Shown piece by piece: positions 1 through 9,313 of a stretch of 34,960 bases of DNA. The position numbers were made by a program, and so were the translations under genes. Position 1 is the stretch's first letter. Every line of letters starts with the position of its first letter. The notes beneath the pieces were generated by a model. The model was given only the letters and a program-made list of their open reading frames with translations, did not search any database and was not told the origin of the DNA. Source of the DNA: Entamoeba invadens IP1 (Eukaryota; Evosea; Mastigamoebida; Endamoebidae); NCBI RefSeq assembly GCF_000330505.1, contig NW_004191646.1:70664-105623 (forward strand), read 5' to 3'.

Positions 1-1549
1 AACAAATAATATGTATATTTTTAACAAAAACAACAACTAGAAATATATATAAGCAAAATTATATTTTTTAATAACAGATGATTAATTTGTGTTTATTAGT
101 TTTTAATTAGTTTATATTTTAAATAATCGTGGAAAAATTGGTTGCGGCTTAAGTAGATTGAATGGAAATTTTGTTTCAGTTTATAATCAAATCATTGATA
201 GATAAATGTTGTGACTTTATGTTAATAGTTTTAGTTTAACAATTATACATTATTATTCCGCAAAGGATCACAATATTGTCATATCAAATTTTGGGTTATA
301 ATAATAGAAATTAATTTATTTAACAAATTAAATCGACTAAACTGAACTGTTTTTCAAAATAAACAAAAATAATTGATGTACATTATAATCAATTTGTTTT
401 AATAAAAAAAATAAAAATACAAAAATACCATTTTTTCATTGTTGTTAAATTCAAACCCATTTTTTAATTCAAAACGATGATATTAAAAAAACAACAATTG
501 TTGTTGAAATGTCTAATAAAAGCAAAATGGTTAGTATCAAAATGATATTAAAAAACAAGTCAAAGATTCATTAAATAAGGTTTATAATACAAATACCGTT
601 TATAGATTGACTTTACTTTTTTATTATTAACCAAACAAATTTAAATAAAATAACTTATAATCAAAAACTTTAAAATGTTTTTATAAAATATGTTTTACTA
701 ACAAAATTATTATGTTGTCAGTGTAATTTATGTCAACTTATTGTTTTGTTTGTTAAACATTAAACACATTTAAAATAAGTAAAATATAATAGACTTATAC
801 ACAACTACCTTAAAAATTGAATTTTTAATATCAAAAAACAAGTTATTTTAATAAGAAGTTTAGATGACTCACTTCATTGTTGTGAATCGTTGCCGAAGCC
901 TTCCAGTACCAATAAATTCCAAAAATGGAAACTTATTTATATCTTATTCATTTTGAGTGTTAAGAGTGGGGAGAAAGTCACACCATAATTCTTTCTGATA
1001 CTTTTTACTCGAAAAAACTTTCTTTTTTATTTAAAAAATTCGATAAAAACATTGTTTTTGTTCGATTTTGAAATTGCCTTGGTTCAAGTTTTACTGTTTT
1101 TGATAAATCTTTACTACCTTTATTAAGTAAAGTCTGTTTTCTATTTAACGATATTCTAAAAATATAACAAAGAATAGAACCAGACAGTAAATATTAAACT
1201 ATAATTTACTATACTCAATATCGCCAATTAAAAACTATTAACTATTAATAAATTTGCCATAAATTAAAACTTATGATAAACAAATCCTGAGCATTGACTA
1301 TTTTCCAAATCACTTGTTGTCGTTTTTAATTTGACCCAAATGAAATTTGACATATCTGTACTATCAAATATGACATTTTATTCATTTTGAATAACCTGGT
1401 TGACACAGTTTATTTCGTCGTATTCTCATTTCAACACCAAGTTATCATTCATTTTTGACTTTATTATTTTTTTAGTTGTCGAGAAATTTTAATTCTATTT
1501 GTTATTTTAAGCGCACTTTAAAAAAAAGAACAAAAAATAAAAATCAAAC
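1..1549. other. A+T-rich spacer, no gene seen
   Basis: Stop codons are dense in all six frames and no family is recognisable. A direct repeat of TTCGATAAAAACAT occurs here (about 1039) and again at about 3098. No tRNA or rRNA was recognised by eye. Confidence 0.6.
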
Positions 1550-1608
1550 TAAAGTCGACCAGAAAATTGTCGTACACCAGAAAATACTGGTACACTTCCT
1601 AAAATAGA
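1550..1608 (+). repeat. Left arm of the 59-bp inverted repeat
   Basis: Pairs with 3601-3659. The internal near-tandem unit is ACCAGAAAAT followed by TGTCGTAC, then ACCAGAAAAT followed by ACTGGTAC. Confidence 0.85.
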
Positions 1609-3025
1609 TTTGTGTACATAAATTACATTTTTTTAAAGAAAAGTTAATAAAAATTTCTTTGTTCTTTTCTCGATATAAGAAACAATTCGAAGCTGTTTTC
1701 AAATCAAAAACATTGAACTTTTATTGAAATGTATAAAAAGATTCAAATTGTTTAGAGAATAAAACATTTGATAAACCATTTATTAACCATTCATAAACTA
1801 TTAAATTACAAATCATTTGTTTATTCCAAAATATAGGTGGTTTAATTAACGAAAAAACGATAAATGTACTATATTAAATAATAAAATTTTAATACATTAT
1901 TATAAAACAATTTGAAATAATAATATTAATTAAAAAATGTTGTATTAAATTTAATAGTATATAAAATTATTTTATAATATATTCGAACTAGACTAGTATA
2001 TTTTTTATTTATTAACATGTAAATTAATGATTTTAATATGTTATTATTAACAGTATTATTTACATAGAATTAAGATAACCACAATTTATTACAAATTTAA
2101 ACAATCTTGTCATTATAGAAATCATTAATTATAATTATTATATTATGAAAACAATCCAAATTAAACCAAACCCACCTCACGAACATTTCAATTACTTTTT
2201 ATGTATTTCTCTATCTTTTGAATTGAATGTATATTTTTATTTATAATTATGGGGTTATGTTAAATGTTAATAATAAATAGCTTTAATATAACAATTAAAC
2301 TATTCTTTTAAATATTGAATTATTACAAAAAGACATTAATTATATACAATAATTGTTTAATAAATATTACTATTGTTGTTTTCAAAAAAAACATCACCTG
2401 TTTTATTTATATGTATAATATAGTTATTAATAATTTAAAAAACTATATTCATTTACTGTATTGTTGATATTTTTGGTCGGATCAGACATTTTTTTCGATA
2501 TCTTCTCGTGTATTTTTCAATGTTGAAAAACAAGAAAACATTTATATAATGCACCCGATGTTCTCATTTATTGAGCTAATGTCATGTTTATAATTTAAAT
2601 GTTGTTATCAAAAACAATAAAAGTTGGTCAATTTTAAAAGCAACCCAGTTCTTATTATAATATTTCATCAAATAATTTGTTATGTGTTTATGGTTCGTAT
2701 TTAACCATCGGTTCTAAAGTCATGATTTTGTAAAAACAAGATTATTTGAACAGTGAAAATGTTCATTTGATAATCATAAAGAAATGGTTTTAACTTTGTT
2801 ATAAGTTGTTTAAAATTTTTGTGTTTTATCAAGTTTTGTTTTATGACAACTTGAATAATGCTACAAAAATTATACTTCAGCTACAGTACAATTTCGGGTT
2901 TTATGCTTTAAAATATGTTTTTATTGTCACTGATAAGTGCTTGTTTTTTCTTAATATTTTACAAAAAACATAAATGATAAAAAATACAGTTCATATCAGC
3001 TTTGCACGTCTATCGTTATAGTTTA

Positions 3026-3051
3026 GTCCTTGAACAAACATTGTTCAGGAC
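3026..3051. repeat. Short hairpin inside the inverted-repeat element
   Basis: GTCCTTGAACAA, three bases, then TTGTTCAGGAC: an 11-bp stem with one bulged T. It is more G+C-rich than its surroundings. No function is assigned. Confidence 0.5.
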
Positions 3052-3600
3052 AATTTTTGAATGTGTTGATATTGAAATAATTTCATATTATTTACTTTCG
3101 ATAAAAACATCAAAAAACGAACTTTGAAAAAAATATCAAGTTCACTCTTCAAAATTTCGATTATGTAATTAAAATAATTAAGTGCCACATTAGTAATGCT
3201 AAAAACTTGTTAATCGATGAGTCACCGTTGTTCATTTAAGATATGAAAGTTGAGTTGAGTAGATATGGTGGTATCAATGGTGTTCTATTTTTATGAACTT
3301 TGTTTAAAAAACACATTTCGAAAAATATTAGACATTGTTGTAAACTATTCAAACTATACCGAACTATACTTGCCAATAACAATAATTACATAATAACAAA
3401 AAAACAATTTATAAAAAATAATAATCTTAACAACATATAAATTTTCAAAGAATTTAATTTCGTAAAAAAGAACAAAAAAATACATCAAGAACGGTTTAAA
3501 GCATCATTTGGAAGAAAAAAGATCAAAAAAGAATCAGTTTATAAAATCAAAGTGAAAAATGAAATTTCTTCGAGTAAAAATATTTTTTAAAAAAATAAAT

Positions 3601-3659
3601 TCTATTTTTGGAAGTGTACGAGTATTTTCTGGTGTACGACAATTTTCTGGTCGACTTTA
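3601..3659 (-). repeat. Right arm of the 59-bp inverted repeat
   Basis: Reverse complement of 1550-1608 apart from two substitutions. The 92-codon frame that crosses it on the minus strand is low-complexity and has no recognisable product. Confidence 0.85.
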
Positions 3660-3749
3660 TTTTTTTAAAAAAAACAACTTTATTTTTATTATAAATTATA
3701 ATACTGTTATTATATAGTAAAAACCCAATATCGATAACCCTTCGAGGAC

Positions 3750-6190
3750 GGGAAAAATCAAAAGTTGTAAAACAAATCTTAGTCAATTGTAATGTAAATG
3801 TGACTTTTTTCTTTAATTTTTTCAAAAAAAGCTAGACACCCTGGAACGACGGCTCTAGTATATTTTTATGGTAAATTGTTATAAATTATAGTAAAAAATA
3901 TGAATTTTTTGTTGAAGTTGGGATGAACAAAGGTTCACTTTTTGCTTGATCCTTTCAGAAACAAGTCAAGGTTCAATGCAAAAGTCTGATCAAATATTTA
4001 TTGAGATGACCACAACCTATTACAATAAAAAAAATAATTATAAAATATAACAAAGAACAAATTGCCATCATAAAACATACTGGTCCAGAATATTCAAAAT
4101 CAATTGCATCATAAAATAACAAAGAAAAAATAATAAATAACAGACTTTGATGTGTATTGAAATTCAATATGCAATTGATCTCAAAAACAATGACAAGGGA
4201 AATTAAATAGATTTTTTTGGTAAACTTTGAAAAATACAAAAATATAAAAAATTGGGTTTTTACTATTTTTTTTTTGTAAAAATAAAAAGATTATACGTAA
4301 AGACACTTTTGTTTGTTCCGACTTTGAAAAAAAATCTTAAAGAAAATAAGTGTAAAATAAACAAAAAATAACTAAAATACATTTTCAAAAGTATCAAAAA
4401 TCGCAAAATCGAGAAAAATTTATAAAATAAACTTTAACAATAAAAGTAATCGCATTTAAATAAACTTTGATCACCACGAGGTTTTGTGATCATCCGTTGA
4501 AATTCAAGTCGTGCCACTGTCGAGGAAGCAAGATATCAATTTATTGTTTGTAATTTGAATATTTTATCATTTTCAAACAAAAACAAAAGGCAAAGCGTGT
4601 TTTATGCATTCTTTTTTGAATATAAAGATTTGTATTTGGTAAATAATTGTTTATTTTGCAATTACTGTTTATTTATTTTCGAATTATGCATTTTTGGTAA
4701 ACAAACAAAAACATATGGTAAATGTATAGAGATAATGAAAAACAATAAAAAACACAAGTGTAAAGACAACACAAATATATTTATTACAACACCTTAAACT
4801 ATTTTTTATAATAAAATAAATCAATATATTATTAATAATTTATCATATTATTTATAATAGTTTTATAATTATAATTGTTATATAATATAGTTACAATCAA
4901 CAAACATAATTTTGACACAATAACACATCAACAATCATATCTTTACTCCAACGTGATTTCATCGAAGTGATAAGTGATCACATTGATATAACAATGTTGT
5001 GTAATTAAAACTATATTGTATTTTATGTATAATTATAACAAAAATGGTATAATCATCCCTTTTTATAATATTATCATTATAAAAGATACATAGTGTTTGT
5101 AATAAAGCGCGTTTTGACTGAAATACACAGTTTGAATTAAAACAAAACAAATAAGCATTTAATTTATATAAACAGAAACACACTGGTTTAATGAATGATC
5201 ATTAAAATGATTACATGTGATATACTTGATCTTGTTGTTATATAGATAACAATTTAAATTATTTGAATGTTAGAATTGATAACAAACTATATTTCTAATA
5301 TTATTTTACCAATAATAATATAGAGTCTATAATAATAATATAATAATAATAATAATATAATAATAATAAATTATTTTTTAAATGACAATAATAGTAAAAT
5401 AATGTTATTTAAACACACCAAATAACAAAAATATTAAAATAATTTTTGTTTTAAAAGGGATAATTTTAAAGAATATATTAAATTAACAACAATCTGTTAT
5501 TCCACGACAATGGATCAATAAGAAATAGGCAAACAATTGTCACTTATAATTTTTTTTAACAATTATAGTTAAAATAATAAATAATTTATAATGCATTGTT
5601 TATTCGATTGATTTTGTAACGAATTGTGTTTTGTGTTTTTAAATAAACGTTTTTGTTCGAAATTTAAAAAATAAATACAGTAAGGTTACCCCGTTTTGTT
5701 CAATTGTTTTAATAATGCAAGACATTTATAGTAATTTTTAAACAATGAATACTATTTTAACAAATTAAATACAAAGAACATTTTTGCGTTTTTATTTGGA
5801 GATTGCTAAACAATAAAATGGTTTAAATAAATTAAAAGTACTAATTAGATATTACATAAAACAACGTCACTTGCTACAAACAAAAAAGTTTGTGATAAAA
5901 TAAAGAAAATACTTGATATAAATTTGAATAAACACCATAATTGAGTTGGTTATTTCAAGATTTGTGATGGATAGATTTATAGTTTCAAGTTGCACTATTT
6001 TAAACAACAATGTGCAAAACCAATTTATAATCAAAAATTATCATTTTTTATTTCAATATCCCGAAAAAACATTTGAAATTCTAATAAATATAGTAAATCA
6101 ACATTAAATAAATGTATGAAATAACACACAAATTTCTTGTTATATTTGGAATAAAAATTCAAAAAAATAATTACTTATTACTATAAATAA
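3750..6190. other. A+T-rich interior, no gene supported
   Basis: The frames here are short, stop-rich and mostly begin at TTG or GTG. Position 5328-5370 is an ATA-type simple repeat, and GATCAC/GTGATC forms a small hairpin near 4469-4491. The 80-codon frame at 4555-4797 has no ATG and no recognisable domain. Confidence 0.55.
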
Positions 6191-6754
6191 CTTTGCCGCC
6201 TCGCATTTGATTTGACGAAAAAATGCAAAAATCTGCCTCAACATCAGAACTCGAAAAATAAAACAAATTTTCAAACAGTGAAGTCATCACCATTGGCAAC
6301 GAGAGATTCAGATGACCAAAAGCACTCTTCCCTCCATCCCAATCTATGAAAGTTTCTCACTTCCACACGCCATCCTCAGAATTGATCTTGCTGGTCGTGA
6401 TCTTACTGACTACCTCATAAAGATCTTGACTGAGAGAGGTTATGCTTTCATTACAACTGCTGAAAGAAAAATTGTCAGAGACATCAAGGAGAAGCTCTGC
6501 CATGTCGCTCTTGACTTCAACGAATAAATACAAAAGGCTGCCTCATCATCAGAACTCGAGAAGTCACATTAACTTCCAGATGGTCAAGTCATCACCATTG
6601 GCAACGAGAGATTCAGATGCCCAGAAGCACTCTTTCAGCCATCATTCCTTGGTATGTAAGCATCAGGTATCCACGAGACAACTTACAACTCAATCATGAA
6701 GTGCGATGTCGACATCAGAAAGGACTTGTACGGAAACATCGTTTTGTCTGGTGG
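6191..6754 (+). pseudogene. Actin pseudogene, rearranged
   Basis: Actin is the filament-forming cytoskeletal ATPase. Only its middle-to-late part is represented. At 6330-6527 the frame gives actin-like [24 protein letters not shown] and IVRDIKEKL. It then hits TAA after DFNE. Actin continues in the frames that follow, with [20 protein letters not shown], a broken PSFLG and [13 protein letters not shown], ending near LSGG at 6754. The segment from the end of that block (QK..SELEK to about LFQPS) also occurs upstream, at 6191-6340, with its own stops, so part of the gene is duplicated in the wrong order. The N-terminal third and the C-terminal quarter are missing. Its base composition is clearly gene-like compared with the flanks. 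It lies inside the 3738-7720 terminal pair. Confidence 0.9.
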
Positions 6755-6849
6755 AAAATCAATCCAAAAATCAACGACAAACATGAGAAGGAGAAAGTTG
6801 CAAATGAAAAACGAATAAGCATAATCAAGGCTGTTCATGCTTGACTCAA

Positions 6850-7708
6850 TTTAATTATATTCATATTGGTGTTAATTTGGTTTAGTTTTAATATTATTAT
6901 AATTATTGTTATAATCAATCATAATATATAATAAATTTACTATCAGTTATATTATTCACAAGTTTATTTTTTATAGTTTATTTATAATTATAATTACTAT
7001 ACAAATTATTATTCTTTTGTCACGCATTGTATAATGTATCCAAAACTGCTATTTTTCTCGACTTAAATTGATGTTTTATAGCGTTGTTTTACCATATAAG
7101 ATTATTATTTTAATGTTATTATTGTGTTAGATGAATAACAAACATAATTAATAGTAAGTAGTGGGTTTTATCGTAATATTTTGATGTTATTTGGTTCTCT
7201 AAGTATTTTTAGTTTGAGTGGAATCTTTTTTATATTTCAACAACAATATTTTTGTTATGTTGTTATTTTATTTTGGTTTGAACCAATCTTATTGGTTATA
7301 TTGAACCCAAATTGTTGCACTTATTTTAAGTGTTTTTTATTTTGGTTTTTAAAAAACTTGAATATCTGATAATATTATATAATCAATTTTTATTAACATT
7401 TTTATTTGTTTATAAAAACAGTTTATTTTCGTATTATTTTTATTACTAATATTAATTTGTTAAATTATATATTTTATTGATTGAAGGACGAATCTTTAAC
7501 AAAAATCAATTAATTTGAGTTTATGAATGATGAAATGTTTAATAAATAATTCAAAAGTTTGAATTTAAGTTGAACTATTTTATCAAATAAGTCAATAATC
7601 ATTCTAAATTGTTCATGAAAAGTCGCCATTATTTTCATTTTTTTGGAAAAGTGAAATTATTTTTTGAAATTTTTTTCTGAAAAAAAAAGAAAAAATAAAA
7701 AATTTTTA
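6850..7708. other. A+T-rich stretch, nothing recognised
   Basis: No supported gene. The 62-codon hydrophobic frame at 7181-7369 begins at TTG, has no family resemblance and is probably chance. Confidence 0.55.
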
Positions 7709-7724
7709 GTCCTCGAAGGGTTAA

Positions 7725-8347
7725 AAAACAATATAAAATATATTTTTTTATTCTTTTTTTTGTTAAAAATGTAGAAAAATAACTAAATTAAAACTTTTAT
7801 ATTTCATTAATAGATTTATCATGATACTATGTGGTATTTTTAAAAAACGTTTTTGAAAAAATAAATTAATCACACATTAAATTGATCTATTCCTCAATAT
7901 GTACTGATTGGTAACGTCACAATAATTGTTGCAAGTGATTTTACACAAATTCCTTTTAAATAATAAGTACGTTTGTATCTGAAAAATCAATAGCTTAGTT
8001 ACTCCTTGTTCCAAATAATAAATTATTTGTCGATATATTGAATTTATTTTTGGAAACAAACAAAATGTGTGTTTTTATTGCACAAAAAACATAATTAATG
8101 AGTTTTTATATCTATCACATTAAAGACAATTAAAACTTAAATAACCTTAAATATCAATGAAATTAATCTAACCAAATAACACATTAAGTAAACAAAATAA
8201 ACACTTTTCGATGAATATTTAAATATAAGTTGGTTAAAATTAATTTAATTATTCGTGTAGTACACCGTATGAACTTAAAAACAACTAAATATTGATTAAT
8301 GTAAAGAAAATGTAATTTTTTATTTTTGTTGTTGTTTTTTTTATTTG
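7725..8347. other. A+T-rich spacer
   Basis: No gene recognised. The 60-codon minus frame at 7877-8059 has no ATG and no domain. Confidence 0.55.
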
Positions 8348-8590
8348 TTATTTAAATAAATTATGTTGATAATTGAACGAAAATGGCTGTTGATATTGTT
8401 GTTGTAATAGATATCATTGAAATTGAACACTTGGTGATTGATAGGTATTAATTTGATAATATCTTTGTATTTGTTGTTGGTACATTTGTGTACAACCTTG
8501 TATCAATTGTTGATCAATACATTCATTTTGTTGTGCAATCGATTTTTCACAATTTTTACTGTATCCAAGTTTTCATTGTTTTTTGTCCAT
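8348..8590 (-). pseudogene. Small Gln-rich ORF with two in-frame TGA codons
   Basis: Reading from ATG at 8590 gives an 81-codon frame ending in TAA at 8348. It is interrupted by TGA at codon 6 (8573-8575) and codon 59 (8414-8416). Between and after these stops the frame has a clear protein character: many CAA codons, CEKSIAQQNECIDQQ and a run of Tyr/Gln residues. Both TGA codons follow CAA and would be one base from TGG (Trp). All the intact genes here use ordinary stops, so decay is likelier than recoding. I do not recognise the family. No ORF caller with a 60-codon floor would keep the whole frame. Confidence 0.45.
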
Positions 8591-9250
8591 AATAACTAAA
8601 AATAAATAGGTTTTTATCTGAAATATTACAAAATCATTGTTTTAAGTTTTCAAAAACTAAGACTAATAAAAATTTTTATTATTAAATTTTAATTATTATT
8701 TTTTATAAATCGATTAAAATAAATAACGTTAGAGACAAAGACATGGTTTACAAGTAACTCTAAATTATAAATTAAATAATTAATTACCAAAAGGTGTTAT
8801 TATTGTTTTGTTAAATGACAAATAAAAATATCTTTTAAAGATGAATCGATAACTGTATCAACACACATTTAAAACGAACAACTTTTGAATTTATGTGATA
8901 TAATATATCACAATTTTAAATATTTTATAGATACCGTTATAAATCATGGTATTACAGTTTTTTTTATAAATAAACAATACATAATTTTTTGTATTATATT
9001 GTTATCAGTAATTACTAATTATTAATACAAAAACAAAAACATTTTTGTATTTAGTTATTTATAAAATTTTCGATTTTTTGAACATTTTAATTAAAATGTG
9101 TCTAACTATTTTGAAAGTTAAAAGCAAGGGTGTGTTTTATTATATCGATTGTAATATTCTTATAATACTGAGCATAAACAATTTAATTTAAAAATAAATA
9201 ATAACAACAAGTTAATTAGTTTTTTATTAAAATTTTGGTCTATAATAATT
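8591..9250. other. Spacer upstream of the BspA-like gene
   Basis: A+T-rich, no gene recognised. The proximal part contains the promoter elements listed separately. Confidence 0.6.
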
Positions 9251-9254
9251 AGAT

Positions 9255-9308
9255 ATATTTAAATTACGTTAAATTTGTTCTTTATATTAAAATGAACTTT
9301 TAAATTCA
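9255..9308 (+). promoter_or_regulatory. Entamoeba-type core promoter (TATA, GAAC, Inr-like)
   Basis: ATATTTAAA at 9255-9263 resembles the known Entamoeba TATA element GTATTTAAA. AATGAACT at 9291-9298 matches the E. histolytica GAAC element exactly. AAATTCA at 9302-9308 resembles the initiator AAAAATTCA. The ATG follows at 9314, consistent with the very short 5' leaders of this genus. Confidence 0.65.
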
Positions 9309-9313
9309 TACTG

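Larger units (their letters stand above)
1550..3659. mobile_element. Candidate DNA-transposon relic bounded by 59-bp inverted repeats
   Basis: The two ends, 1550-1608 and 3601-3659, are inverted copies of one another over 59 bases with two mismatches by my alignment. Each arm begins TAAAGTCGACCAG and contains two copies of ACCAGAAAAT. A TA dinucleotide sits at each outer edge, which would suit a TA target duplication. The interior shows no transposase-like reading frame, so this could be a non-autonomous or decayed element, or simply a long-range inverted duplication. The element reading is inference. Confidence 0.5.
3738..7720. mobile_element. PiggyBac-like terminal pair spanning about 4 kb
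   Basis: CCCTTCGAGGAC at 3738-3749 is repeated in inverted orientation at 7709-7720. The outer flanks are ATAA (3734-3737) and TTAA (7721-7724). piggyBac-superfamily elements are known for ends that begin CCC and for TTAA target duplications, and this superfamily has been described in Entamoeba, so the signature fits with one flank mutated. No transposase frame is visible inside. The interval contains a scrambled actin pseudogene. Either this is one non-autonomous element carrying host sequence, or the two ends belonged to different elements. Confidence 0.5.

Noticed and set aside
3547..3825. 92-codon Lys/Tyr-rich minus frame
   Set aside because: Low complexity, runs through the right inverted-repeat arm, no family resemblance.
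4555..4797. 80-codon Cys/Phe-rich plus frame
   Set aside because: No ATG near the start (TTG), A+T-driven composition, no domain.
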